41,635 bases of DNA, taken from contig CAIPHS010000001.1 of assembly GCA_903864915.1 (NCBI GenBank), forward strand, positions 1 to 41,635, in the 5' to 3' direction. The stretch is from an uncultured Candidatus Woesearchaeota archaeon. Lineage in GTDB: Archaea; Nanobdellota; Nanobdellia; UBA10117. Both the position numbers and the translations under genes were made by a program. The notes beneath the pieces are model-generated. The model was not told the DNA's origin. It worked only from the letters and a program-made list of their open reading frames with translations, and made no database searches. Below, one piece after another: positions 1 through 7,576 of the stretch; within the stretch, counting starts at the first letter, position 1, and every line of letters starts with the position of its first letter.

Positions 1-297
1 ATAATATGGTTTTATTTTACCTTTTGTCCCAAAAACCCTAGTCTTGACTTCTATTCTTAATTTTTTGGTTGTTAAATCAATTCCTTTGCTATGCCAATAT
101 ATTTGATATTTGCACTTAGGCAATAATTTTTGTATGGCTAGAAGTTCACCGTAAATTGATGTTAGCCTGCCTGGAGGAATTTTAGATGGAAATGGAAAAG
201 CAAACACTGCCTTTTTTAAATAATAACATATGGCATTAACCTTCTCAATATCTTCGTTTTGCCAACTCGATTTTAATTCGCCATTTTCATATTTCAT
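1..297 (-). CDS. PD-(D/E)XK nuclease-like protein (3' part cut off by window edge)
   Basis: The first 99 codons are present; the C-terminus lies beyond the left edge. The protein has an acidic residue in GELLAIQKLL (about residues 50-59), then GIDL, about ten residues, then IEVKTR (residues 72-88). This E...D-x(n)-ExK order is the core of PD-(D/E)XK nucleases, which cut DNA with Mg2+ held by the D and E. The ATG overlaps the TGA of the upstream winged-helix gene (ATGA), so the two are probably co-translated. Substrate is unknown; a restriction-like, Holliday-junction or accessory nuclease are all possible. The motif is clear by eye, but the missing half leaves the family uncertain. Confidence 0.6.
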   Translation of the reverse strand, partial: MKYENGELKSSWQNEDIEKVNAICYYLKKAVFAFPFPSKIPPGRLTSIYGELLAIQKLLPKCKYQIYWHSKGIDLTTKKLRIEVKTRVFGTKGKIKPYY

Positions 298-815
298 TTT
301 TTATTCAGCTTGGCGACCTTGGCAAGCATGACCTCCTGGTATTTCTTCTCGGCCTTCTCAGCGCTCTTTATATTCGCCTTAATCTCTTGAATCACTTTAT
401 CCTTATGCCTTAATCTATCTTCCTGCCATTTTGATTCGGGAACCACCTTTCCAAGAAGATTAACTTTTCCATTCCTGATTTCAACAAAACCAAGCACACA
501 AAGATCTTTCGTGCTATCATAAATGTAAGAATAAGGTGCATTAAGCAATTGCGAAAGCCTTCGCATATTCATGGGACCGGCTAAATACAAAGCTTTCAAA
601 ACATCTATTTGAATAGAACTTGAAATATAAGCCATAACCGCCACGGAAAAATCGCCCTCATCGGCTAAATCCAATTCACCGCCATGTAGCTTTATCATGT
701 TGTTGATATTCAAGTCGGATATATGCATTCGCAAATTCTTAGAAAGCCTGAGGTCTATTATTGCATAAAGCCTATTGGCCCCGAAATCAATTACGATATC
801 GTAATCACCTTTCAT
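294..815 (-). CDS. winged-helix protein with C-terminal coiled coil
   Basis: 173 aa. The N-terminal 70 residues are an unrecognised alpha/beta region. Residues about 70-125 (IDVLKALYLAGPMNMRRLSQLL...LGFVEIRNGKVNLLGKV) read as a winged helix: three helices followed by a beta hairpin wing. The last 40 residues are charged helix (KANIKSAEKAEKKYQEVM), probably a coiled coil. It shares an ATGA junction with the downstream nuclease-like gene, so it may be that protein's regulator or DNA-targeting partner. A TATA-like box (TTTTAATAAG, about 839-848) lies 27 nt before the ATG and abuts an inverted repeat at 844-866, which could be an autoregulatory site. The function is inferred from fold only. Confidence 0.65.
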   Translation of the reverse strand: MKGDYDIVIDFGANRLYAIIDLRLSKNLRMHISDLNINNMIKLHGGELDLADEGDFSVAVMAYISSSIQIDVLKALYLAGPMNMRRLSQLLNAPYSYIYDSTKDLCVLGFVEIRNGKVNLLGKVVPESKWQEDRLRHKDKVIQEIKANIKSAEKAEKKYQEVMLAKVAKLNKK

Positions 816-843
816 ATCGAAAAATCAAATGTTAACTTATTAA

Positions 844-866
844 AATTATCTGTGGCACAGATAATT
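844..866. repeat. 9-bp inverted repeat, candidate operator
   Basis: Arms AATTATCTG and CAGATAATT are perfect complements separated by 5 nt. The left arm overlaps the TATA/BRE region of the winged-helix gene that starts at 815. It could be an operator for that protein, or a termination hairpin for the minus-strand gene ending at 907. The sequence shows the symmetry; the role is inferred. Confidence 0.5.
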
Positions 867-906
867 AATTAAGCAAGCTTTATCGGGGAAATGGGGGATT
901 TAAACT

Positions 907-1320
907 TTACTTCCACAAGTAATATTCGATGATTATCAGAATAACTATGAACAATAGAACAAGCCATTTATGTTTTGCATAAAATCGCCAGTCCTTTAAT
1001 GCTGATAGCCTAATCTTTTTTCTTCTGTAAATTGCAGGCAATAGTAACATACCTAAACCTGCAAAGCCCATAATTAAACCAAATAAAACTAGATTAAACG
1101 GAATTAACTTAGCTAAATGATTAGCGAGGAGACCGGTATAAGCAACTATTCCAGAAAAACCAGCAATTAGTAGGATAAATGCAAAAATATAATAAATTAA
1201 TTTAAGTCCGCCTATGAATAATTCCGCATCAAACGTAGCTACCTCTTCATCTTCAGCTTTTTTGCGTTTGTCATATTCCCTCTTAGATTCATAAATAACA
1301 TGTATTAGCTTGTCTGTCAT
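907..1320 (-). CDS. small membrane protein, three predicted TM helices
   Basis: 137 aa, not recognised. A charged cytosolic N-terminus (YESKREYDKRKKAEDEE) precedes two hydrophobic segments (LKLIYYIFAFILLIAGFSGIV; FNLVLFGLIMGFAGLGMLLL), a basic loop (YRRKKIR) and a last helix ending the protein (WLVLLFIVILIIIEYYLWK). The frame stays open to an ATG at 1365, but a TATA-like box at 1342-1349 is 26 nt upstream of ATG 1320, favouring the shorter leaderless form. It is A/T-rich like its neighbours. Confidence 0.6.
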   Translation of the reverse strand: MTDKLIHVIYESKREYDKRKKAEDEEVATFDAELFIGGLKLIYYIFAFILLIAGFSGIVAYTGLLANHLAKLIPFNLVLFGLIMGFAGLGMLLLPAIYRRKKIRLSALKDWRFYAKHKWLVLLFIVILIIIEYYLWK

Positions 1321-1341
1321 AAGACAATAAGGAACATGCGG

Positions 1342-1349
1342 GGATTTAA
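1342..1349 (-). promoter_or_regulatory. TATA-like box deciding start of the 907-1320 gene
   Basis: TTAAATCC on the minus strand, followed by GCAT and then CCTTATTG at fixed spacing. The start codon at 1320 is 26 nt downstream. The same arrangement recurs upstream of the HAD gene at 4551-4590, 20 of 25 positions being identical. Confidence 0.5.
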
Positions 1350-1407
1350 GGTTTTTCTTGCTCATAGCACGATATATTTTTATAATGGCCTTAGTTTAAT
1401 CTGAGAT

Positions 1408-1806
1408 ATGGCTACTAATCCAAATACGATAAAAGAAATTAGAATAATCAGTAAAATTATCAGTAACATTAAACTGTGGGGCAAAAAAACAAGGGAAATA
1501 AAGAGCAGGCAGGCAGGACTAATACCTGCCTATGAGCTTGCTGAATGGGTAGCTGCTTTTGATGAAGATGTATTGAGTCATTTTGACTTTTTAAAAAATT
1601 ATGAATTTAGAGATGGCAGTGGACCTAATGCAAAAAAACTAGAGCTTGAAGAACTTTTTGTTGCCAAGAGCCATCTAATGGACGTTCGCAGAGCACTCTT
1701 GTCTGCAAAATTCCAGAATTTAGACATCAAACAAATATTCGTTCATTTGAGCAAAGCAATTGTAGAGCTCAAAAAACTAAAAGGTATGGAAATAAGGCTA
1801 GGCTGA
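1408..1806 (+). CDS. unknown helical protein
   Basis: 132 aa, mostly predicted helix, with a basic N-terminal third (KKTREIKSRQ) and a C-terminal amphipathic helix (LSKAIVELKKLKGMEIRLG). No family is recognised. A TATA-like box (TTTTTATAAT, about 1376-1385) lies about 27 nt before the ATG, supporting this start. The divergent membrane protein gene is transcribed away from it on the other strand. No signal peptide or catalytic motif is visible. Confidence 0.6.
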   Translation: MATNPNTIKEIRIISKIISNIKLWGKKTREIKSRQAGLIPAYELAEWVAAFDEDVLSHFDFLKNYEFRDGSGPNAKKLELEELFVAKSHLMDVRRALLSAKFQNLDIKQIFVHLSKAIVELKKLKGMEIRLG

Positions 1807-1871
1807 TTAGGGGATTTAAGGATTATGCTGGTTTGCAAATAGTTTTTATTCCTATGCTTTTCTAATTGTGC

Positions 1872-2375
1872 ATGATTAACCGCACTTTTGAAGCCCCGCC
1901 AGACATGTTTGCCGGCTATCTGACAAACACAGATTTTATCCTGAAGATCCTGGCGCCGGAAATAAGGAATTACAAGTCAAAGAATAAAATCGAATTATTT
2001 GCGCTAAAAAAGCGGAAACCTGCCGAGTCCCTCGATTTATCTAAGATTGTAAAAATTGGCAGCGATGTGTATTCCAGATTTTATGATGCTGGTTTAAAGA
2101 ACCTTGACGCAGCCAGGCAATACTATGTGCTGTCCGGCACAAGCCCTCTTTTGTTTGTAAGGACAGAATTCGGCGACGATGCCTGCGGCTTTGTGGTCCG
2201 CGATGTAAGAACGAAATATGAAAGTAAATTAGAGCACTGGGTTGACCATTATATGGCGGACAAGGGAAAACCATGGACTGCCCACGTCAAGCTTCAGGGC
2301 GAGAACCCTGGCAAGCTGGTAACCCAGCTATATGAGCGCATTGCAGGCCATTACATCATAGCTGAAGAGAAATAA
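1872..2375 (+). CDS. unknown cytosolic protein
   Basis: 167 aa, mixed alpha/beta, no recognised family. The frame opens at TTG 1866, but ATG 1872 is preferred because GTTTTTATT (about 1840-1849) lies 27 nt upstream. The C-terminal third contains WVDHYMADKGKPWTAHVK and ends with a helix. Base composition is more balanced than in the upstream genes, as in the core genes of the window. Function unknown. Confidence 0.55.
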   Translation: MINRTFEAPPDMFAGYLTNTDFILKILAPEIRNYKSKNKIELFALKKRKPAESLDLSKIVKIGSDVYSRFYDAGLKNLDAARQYYVLSGTSPLLFVRTEFGDDACGFVVRDVRTKYESKLEHWVDHYMADKGKPWTAHVKLQGENPGKLVTQLYERIAGHYIIAEEK

Positions 2376-2471
2376 ATCCGGATGATTATTTTTCAGGCGC
2401 TTTGGCCGCGTGAAATAAACTGAACCCTAGAAAGGCTTTAAAGACAATTGTTTGCTCTACTAAACAATAAC

Positions 2472-3107
2472 ATGGATAGTGCGGGTCTTGAACATGAATT
2501 GTGTGGAGCGTGCCTTGAATCAGATATCGGCACGAACCCTGCGGCGCAAACGCTGGCCAATTCGGAAAGGCCATTCTATGTGCAAGGACAAGACTGTGCA
2601 GTCCAATACCTGAAAAAGCCATGGGATATATTCACCAGCCCTGAACTGAAGGAAATCAGGAAAAAGGTTTTCGGATATTTATGCAGCAAGATTGGCGAAG
2701 CCTGGTATGAAAAGCACGAGCCTAAGTTCCTAGAGTGCGTCATGAATTGGAATATGTTCGCGGCTACTCCTTCAAAATTGGAAAAGGCCTTCAAGAAAGA
2801 GTTTGCCGAACTGTACAGCAACATCAGGAGCGCTTACTTTAATGCCATTACTGATTTCAGCATGGGTTTCTGGGAGGGTGCCCGCAAGGAAACATACAAG
2901 CGGACTGTGGATATGCTTTTCTGGTTCATGCCAGGCAATAACGTTGCCAAATTCGACAAACTGCGGAGAACGCCCGATGTTCCAGGCATGATCAAGCTGT
3001 ATCATGAACATTCTGAGGAAATCAACAAGGCACACGAGGGCGCTGAGGAGTTCATGAACTTTGTGGAAAGCAAGGTGCAGAAACAAAAGATAGATGCAGA
3101 GATTTAA
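2472..3107 (+). CDS. unknown helical protein
   Basis: 211 aa, helical, with aromatic patches (KKPWDIFTSPELKEIRKKVFGY; FWEGARKETYKRTVDMLFWFM). A TATA-like box (GGCTTTAAAG, about 2433-2442) points to ATG 2472 rather than the upstream TTG 2448. Four cysteines sit near the N- and C-halves without a clear zinc pattern. It lies between two other unknown plus-strand genes with their own promoters. No function can be proposed. Confidence 0.55.
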   Translation: MDSAGLEHELCGACLESDIGTNPAAQTLANSERPFYVQGQDCAVQYLKKPWDIFTSPELKEIRKKVFGYLCSKIGEAWYEKHEPKFLECVMNWNMFAATPSKLEKAFKKEFAELYSNIRSAYFNAITDFSMGFWEGARKETYKRTVDMLFWFMPGNNVAKFDKLRRTPDVPGMIKLYHEHSEEINKAHEGAEEFMNFVESKVQKQKIDAEI

Positions 3108-3144
3108 AGCAAACTTTATAATCATGCAAGCTGGTTATAGCAAT

Positions 3145-3810
3145 ATGGGTTCTGAGGACGCTGCATACGGCCAATTCATTAAGACTCTTGGAAAAGTCGA
3201 AAAGATAGCTCCCAAAAAGTACATCGGCCAGCTTAATGCGCTGAGGAACTATACCAAAAAAATCTTTGCTATTTCTAAAGTAGTTGAAAAAACCGGAGAT
3301 GATCGCAATACATATGTAAGACTGGAGCAAATGATGACTGGAACGCCAGGTTTGCCCGCCGGCCTGAAAACAGCTTATGACTATATACTTCTGGAGGCGA
3401 TTGCATGCGCAAAAGCAAGCGCCGGCAGCAGGCAACAGTACATGGCGAATTATGCACAGGCAATCAAAAACCAGCTTGCTTTTAGCAGCACATGGATGGA
3501 AGAGCGGATAGTGGCTGCTGAAAGAAGGCTTGCCGCAGAAAATCCGGCCGAATTCAGCCGCAGCAAAAAAGTTTTTGACACTCTCAAGAAAGTGGTTGTT
3601 GGAATGGCGGTTCTTCCTATTTATGCGGGTTACAAGGTTGTCTCAAAAGTAGGCGCTTTCAATACGCTCATACTTATCCTGTTCGGATATTATTTTATGA
3701 TGGCATGCTTGCTGGAACAACAAGGCAATATTACCGGCTCAGTTATGCACATAATAGTTGGCAATATTATTTTTATGGGTGGCATGCTAGTCCAAGGTAA
3801 AAGCCATTAG
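3145..3810 (+). CDS. unknown protein with C-terminal membrane anchor
   Basis: 221 aa. Residues 1-150 are soluble and helix-rich; the last 70 hold about two hydrophobic segments (FNTLILILFGYYFMMACLL and VMHIIVGNIIFMGGMLV), giving a tail-anchored hairpin. ACTTTATAA (3112-3120) lies 29 nt before ATG 3145, so the two earlier in-frame ATGs (3094, 3124) are less likely. The reading frame of the gene before it ends at 3107, inside this promoter. Function unknown. Confidence 0.55.
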   Translation: MGSEDAAYGQFIKTLGKVEKIAPKKYIGQLNALRNYTKKIFAISKVVEKTGDDRNTYVRLEQMMTGTPGLPAGLKTAYDYILLEAIACAKASAGSRQQYMANYAQAIKNQLAFSSTWMEERIVAAERRLAAENPAEFSRSKKVFDTLKKVVVGMAVLPIYAGYKVVSKVGAFNTLILILFGYYFMMACLLEQQGNITGSVMHIIVGNIIFMGGMLVQGKSH

Positions 3811-3839
3811 AGGTAACGCGCGAATAGAAAATAATGATT

Positions 3840-4544
3840 TTAATTTTTAAAAATTATGGGGACTATTTCGGAGAGTGTTTTAACGACTGCGATAGGGGGC
3901 TTTAGAGTGTCATTCTTGCTGAAAGGCTCTATGCCTATCGCGCACTTTATGCCTGCTTCATGAGCGCCAGAAATATCTTCTATATGTTTATCGCCGACAT
4001 GAGCGCACTCTGAAATTTTAACGCCGAGCTTCTTTGCAGCCATTTCAAAGATTCTTTTGTCCGGCTTGCCAAAGCCCATATCACAAGATATTACGATGGC
4101 ATCAAAATATTTGTACAAATCTTCCTTTTTTAGGAAATAAATGCTCTGTCTTAGCCAGGAATTTGTAACAAGAGCGATTTTGCAACCCATTTTCTTAAGT
4201 TCGCTAAGAACTTGCCTGCAATCCTTGCGGAATTCCCAGTAAAAATCGTAGGTTTCGTGGATGTTAACAATTTTTTTTAAATCTGCATCGTTGATTTCCA
4301 TATCCTTGAAAACAAATTCTTTGAATGCCGTTTCAGGACCCAGATGAATATTGAACTCTTTCGCAAGGTTCTCGTATTTTTGTAAACATTCAGCCTTTCT
4401 TTTCCGGTATTCTTCAAAAGCAATTTTGTAGCCTTTGCTTTGGAGATACTCAACCGCTTTTTGGTTCGCAGTTAACAGCGTTTCATTGTTGACTCCGCCA
4501 GTAACTAGCGTGTTCCATAAGTCAAAGAATACTGCTTTGATCAT
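3840..4544 (-). CDS. HAD-superfamily hydrolase (phosphatase-like)
   Basis: 234 aa. Motif I is VFFDLWNTLV near the N-terminus; its first Asp is the HAD nucleophile, and the usual second Asp is replaced by Trp-Asn, as in some subgroup-I dehalogenase/phosphatase members. Motif II is ALVTNS, the motif III lysine is GFGKPDKRIF, and motif IV is HVGDKHIEDISGAHEAG. The cap is helical, so this is subfamily I. It probably dephosphorylates a small metabolite or a nucleotide. The frame extends to 4604, but HAD motif I normally begins the protein, and a TATA-like box at 4584-4589 leaves only a short leader before ATG 4544. Confidence 0.8.
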   Translation of the reverse strand: MIKAVFFDLWNTLVTGGVNNETLLTANQKAVEYLQSKGYKIAFEEYRKRKAECLQKYENLAKEFNIHLGPETAFKEFVFKDMEINDADLKKIVNIHETYDFYWEFRKDCRQVLSELKKMGCKIALVTNSWLRQSIYFLKKEDLYKYFDAIVISCDMGFGKPDKRIFEMAAKKLGVKISECAHVGDKHIEDISGAHEAGIKCAIGIEPFSKNDTLKPPIAVVKTLSEIVPIIFKN

Positions 4545-4583
4545 TTGTTCATCTCGCTTAGTGCAATAAGGCTGATGCAAGGA

Positions 4584-4589
4584 TTTAAA
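4584..4589. promoter_or_regulatory. divergent TATA-like box
   Basis: The symmetric TTTAAA core lies 27 nt before ATG 4614 on plus and about 42 nt before ATG 4544 on minus. It would serve the 50-aa protein gene as a leaderless promoter and the HAD gene with a leader of about 16 nt. Confidence 0.5.
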
Positions 4590-4613
4590 TTTTGCTAGTG
4601 ACATTCGCGATTG

Positions 4614-4766
4614 ATGGTCATACGGAAACTGCCCTCTGGTAAATGGCGGCTTTACAGCCGCAGCCTGAATCCCAAGACTGGCAAAAAGAGGAATCTGGGG
4701 ACATTTACTTCAAAGGAAGCTGCCATGAAGCATGAACGGCAGGTGCAGTTCTTCAAGCGACGATAG
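4614..4766 (+). CDS. 50-aa basic protein resembling an integrase Arm/AP2-like DNA-binding domain
   Basis: A short gene in what otherwise looks like a 260-nt gap. The product begins MVIRKLPSGKWRLYSRSLNP and ends with a helix AAMKHERQVQFFKRR. The layout is three short beta strands (RKLPSGKWRLYS, KTGKKRNLGTF) then TSKEAAMKHE, matching the pattern GKWR...R.LGTF.TK.EA seen in Arm-type DNA-binding domains of tyrosine recombinases and related stand-alone proteins. It is strongly basic, with about 15 Lys/Arg. TATA-like TTTAAA at 4584-4589 is 27 nt upstream of the ATG. It stands alone, with no recombinase catalytic domain beside it. Nucleic-acid binding is inferred. Confidence 0.65.
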   Translation: MVIRKLPSGKWRLYSRSLNPKTGKKRNLGTFTSKEAAMKHERQVQFFKRR

Positions 4767-4806
4767 AAAGTCTTTTTAGACAATAGCAGTATTTGTTTAC
4801 TTACTT

Positions 4807-5226
4807 ATGGAGTCAAGCTCCAGCTACCTGAAATACAAGGACTTCGAACGGGCCCTAAAAGATTTTACGAGAATTATTCCGTCTGAGGAAGGCGAGCCCG
4901 GGAAAACTCTTCCAAAGATAATCTGCTCAAGGGCTGTTGCAGAGATGGTGGCAGACAAGCCGTACAGGGTTGTCTATTACCATGATGCCCCAATTTATCT
5001 GTTAATATTGTGCCGGAACAAAGTAAAGGGCAACGAAGGTGACATCGGTTTTGCATTTTATGATGACCAGCACGGCTTCTTTGAAGGGGAAGTGGCTGAC
5101 TTCCTGATGAACCAGCCAAAGCTCAGGATCAGGGAATTGCAGGTAAGGGCTACTGTGGGTCTGGAAGAAACTTTAAAGGAAACTGAAAAGCCTGGTTTGG
5201 CAGGCAGCGGTTCTAAGCAAAACTGA
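4807..5226 (+). CDS. unknown small protein overlapping nreA
   Basis: 139 aa, alpha/beta (YRVVYYHDAPIYLLILC; GDIGFAFYDDQHGFFEGEVADFLMNQP) with a Gly/Ser/Lys-rich tail. No family is recognised. Its last 54 nt overlap, tail to tail, the 3' end of nreA on the other strand. The overlapped part encodes its low-complexity tail, so the constraint there probably comes mainly from nreA. CTTTTTAG about 30 nt before the ATG is a plausible TATA box. Confidence 0.55.
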   Translation: MESSSSYLKYKDFERALKDFTRIIPSEEGEPGKTLPKIICSRAVAEMVADKPYRVVYYHDAPIYLLILCRNKVKGNEGDIGFAFYDDQHGFFEGEVADFLMNQPKLRIRELQVRATVGLEETLKETEKPGLAGSGSKQN

Positions 5227-6336
5227 TTCGCTTGTAAATCTTTCAATCGGGAGATATAATTTTGTTTTGATATAGTCTAAAGATTCTTTCAATGTGGAAA
5301 AGCTTCTTGGTGTCTGCTGCATAGCCATCTTGACATTCTCCCTGACGTTCCAGACTCCCAGAGGAATGTAATCAGAATAGGCTTCCCTGAAGACGATGGC
5401 GCCGGCCTGCCTCTTAAGTTTTGAAAGATGTTCTGCGATTGCAAATCTTGCGGAGTAATAGCAGCCACCCTGCTCCGAGTAACCTTTTTTGCCGGTGTAA
5501 GGCTCCCAGTCTCCGAAAAACACAACTTCATTCCCCAGAACGTGAATGAAAGCCTCGAAGTTCTCGTATTGCCATGGTGTTGGCATCAGCATGATGGCAA
5601 AATAATTGGCCAATGACTTGAATTCGTAGACCTGGTAAGTTTCAAGCAAAGGGTTCATCTTTACTTCAGAGAGGAAATGCTTGCCAAGGATGTCATCGAC
5701 TGCCGTGATAGACCATCTCGTAGGGACTAATTTTCTATTTTTTCCCAAACCAGTAGTGCCAACAGAGAAGGCTTTCTGTATTTGTGAGAACAATATGTCC
5801 TTGTCATAAAGCTTGATCACCGCTTCCGCAGATTTCAGGTCTGTGTCGTGATAGACTTTTTCCAGTTGATGTCCCCACTTGACATTGCCCACATCAAATT
5901 TCGTTATCTGGGCGGAAGGCCCATAGGGCTGGTGGTCTTCATTAAAGGAAACGCCACGAGGTTTTGACTTGAACTCAGCTTCTGTTTCTGCAGACGTTTT
6001 AGCTAAAGCAATGTCTTTCAGTTTTGTGACAAACTTGTTGTTGACATCTTTGATAGAAACTAAAGATTTCCCCCTGACTAATTGTAATCTGAAATCGATT
6101 ATGTCTTTTGCAATCATCCCCTGCGGAATCCAATTCTCTGGCGTGTCCAGCATAGAGGTATCCCCGTGCTGTGTTGTCAGCATTGGGCCGGCATAGACTT
6201 TAGGGTAACCGAATTTTCCAATAAACACGGAAGGCGGCGAGCTGCCATCAAGTTTCTGCCCGATATCAACTGACTTGAAATTCTGCGTTTTAGTAGTAAG
6301 TTTATGCAGAAAAGCAGCCTTTCCTCCACCGTACAT
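5173..6336 (-). CDS. nreA: archaeal DNA repair protein NreA family, with PCNA-binding C-terminus
   Basis: 387 aa. Family hallmarks are FIGKFGYPKVYAGPM, MLDTPENW, QPYGPSAQI, NRKLVPTRWSITAVDD, GGCYYSARFAIAEHL with RQAGAIVFREAYSDY, and PLGVWNVREN. NreA proteins act in archaeal DNA-damage responses and bind PCNA through a C-terminal PIP peptide. Here residues 380-387 are QTRLFSFL, which fits QxxLxxF(F/L). The N-terminal CxxC/CxxxxC zinc knuckle normally preceding the core is absent: the protein starts MYGGGKAAFLHKL and reaches the core by residue 35. A TATA-like GATTTAA about 20 nt before the ATG supports this start. The PIP-encoding end overlaps the neighbouring plus-strand gene by 54 nt. Confidence 0.88.
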   Translation of the reverse strand: MYGGGKAAFLHKLTTKTQNFKSVDIGQKLDGSSPPSVFIGKFGYPKVYAGPMLTTQHGDTSMLDTPENWIPQGMIAKDIIDFRLQLVRGKSLVSIKDVNNKFVTKLKDIALAKTSAETEAEFKSKPRGVSFNEDHQPYGPSAQITKFDVGNVKWGHQLEKVYHDTDLKSAEAVIKLYDKDILFSQIQKAFSVGTTGLGKNRKLVPTRWSITAVDDILGKHFLSEVKMNPLLETYQVYEFKSLANYFAIMLMPTPWQYENFEAFIHVLGNEVVFFGDWEPYTGKKGYSEQGGCYYSARFAIAEHLSKLKRQAGAIVFREAYSDYIPLGVWNVRENVKMAMQQTPRSFSTLKESLDYIKTKLYLPIERFTSESVLLRTAACQTRLFSFL

Positions 6337-6420
6337 GCTTTGTAATCGGTTAAATCTTATTTATGTTTTGTTGAACTCAAGAACACAATCTTTTTAGAGC
6401 TATTTCTCCATAGAAATGGT

Positions 6421-6888
6421 ATGGGAAAAACAAAAGGCTTCATGCCAATGCCTCTTTCTATAAAAATAATATTTGTGCTTTTCGTAATGGGGTTGGTGTT
6501 ATCATTTTTCATGATCCTATTCATATCAACGACCGGCGTAAGCTTTCTCGGAATGGTTCTTACGGGCGCGCCAGGCATCCTTGCCCTGTCGTTTGCAATA
6601 GCATTGCAGGTGATATTTATCATAAGCTTTTGGAACAGGTATCCTTGGGCATGGAAATATGGATTGGCATTTATGGCGTACAGTATGACAAGTTCGATAT
6701 TAAGCATGCTGATGGTACCTTCAAAAATCGAGGAATCATTTGCCTCGCTGGCCTATGTGCAGGGTACTACAGAGGCCGCAAAGTCAATCGCAACAATGAG
6801 TGCAACTTTTGGCATTGTTTTCAGCATCGTGATATACGGAATATTCGCATACTTCATGTACAGACACAGGGCATATTTCAAGGGTTAA
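6421..6888 (+). CDS. membrane protein with four or five predicted TM helices
   Basis: 155 aa, unrecognised. Hydrophobic segments include IKIIFVLFVMGLVLSFFMIL, VSFLGMVLTGAPGILALSFA with ALQVIFIISFW, a weaker LAFMAYSMTSSILSMLMV, and FGIVFSIVIYGIFAYFMY, followed by a basic end (RHRAYFKG). CTTTTTAGAG (6388-6397) is about 27 nt before ATG 6421. It is followed by a membrane-anchored thioredoxin-like gene with its own TATA box. No transport motif is visible. Confidence 0.6.
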   Translation: MGKTKGFMPMPLSIKIIFVLFVMGLVLSFFMILFISTTGVSFLGMVLTGAPGILALSFAIALQVIFIISFWNRYPWAWKYGLAFMAYSMTSSILSMLMVPSKIEESFASLAYVQGTTEAAKSIATMSATFGIVFSIVIYGIFAYFMYRHRAYFKG

Positions 6889-6918
6889 AATTATAAATCT
6901 TCTATTTGAGGTTCTGTA

Positions 6919-7575
6919 ATGGTACTGTGCTTAGTGGCTGCAGTGGTTCTCGGCATAGTCTCAATTTTCAGCGCCAGATACAGGACTTATGCGAAGGAAG
7001 CCTTCAGGTGCGTCTTCAGGATGGCCACCTTAAGGAAATGCGATACAGATTTCGACAGAAAGCTGAAGTCTGCTGTTGTCGGAAGATTAATAGCAAAATG
7101 GCCCAAGTTTGCGGGCTTTGTTTACAGGCAGTTTGAAATCATTTCATGGATATTTACAATAATATTTTTTGTATCGCTGGCTTATACAGGATACTCTGTT
7201 TACAATCTTGCAGTTTACAATAACTGCAATGGTGCTGGTGGCGGAGCCTGTGTTTTTGTGCAGAATGCGCAGAACGAGACTAACTGTGTTGCAGGCGACG
7301 TGCCGGTATCACCACCAGTTTATTTTGACCTGAATGCTTCCGTAATGTTCTTCTATAGGGATGGCTGCCAGTGGTGTGAAAAGGAAAAATTGGTTTTAGT
7401 GGATTTGAGCAAATCAGGGTATGCCATAAATCCAATGCACATAGATGCGCATCCGGAATATATCAAGAATTATAATATTCAAGTCACGCCGACATTTATC
7501 GGTAAAAACGGCACAAGATTAGAGGGCTACCAGGAAGAAAATGTGTTAAAAGCCTTCCTTGACGCAAACAAGTAA
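6919..7575 (+). CDS. membrane-anchored thioredoxin-fold protein
   Basis: 218 aa. An N-terminal hydrophobic segment (VLCLVAAVVLGIVSIFSA), a basic stretch (residues about 20-65) and a second TM segment (IISWIFTIIFFVSLAYTGYSVYNL) precede a thioredoxin-like domain. The active site is FFYRDGCQWCEKEK (CxxC) and the cis-proline region is IQVTPTFI. The topology suggests a redox or disulfide protein on the membrane. Extra cysteines between TM2 and the domain (NNCNG, GACVF, TNCVA) could form structural disulfides. ATTATAAAT at about 6891 gives the start. The SufS-type gene begins one base after its stop, so the two are probably co-expressed. Confidence 0.75.
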   Translation: MVLCLVAAVVLGIVSIFSARYRTYAKEAFRCVFRMATLRKCDTDFDRKLKSAVVGRLIAKWPKFAGFVYRQFEIISWIFTIIFFVSLAYTGYSVYNLAVYNNCNGAGGGACVFVQNAQNETNCVAGDVPVSPPVYFDLNASVMFFYRDGCQWCEKEKLVLVDLSKSGYAINPMHIDAHPEYIKNYNIQVTPTFIGKNGTRLEGYQEENVLKAFLDANK

Positions 7576-7576
7576 C

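Noticed and set aside
4605-4806. Non-coding RNA suggested by G/C-rich stems in the gap after the HAD gene
   Set aside because: The stretch encodes a coherent 50-aa protein with a TATA box at the right distance.
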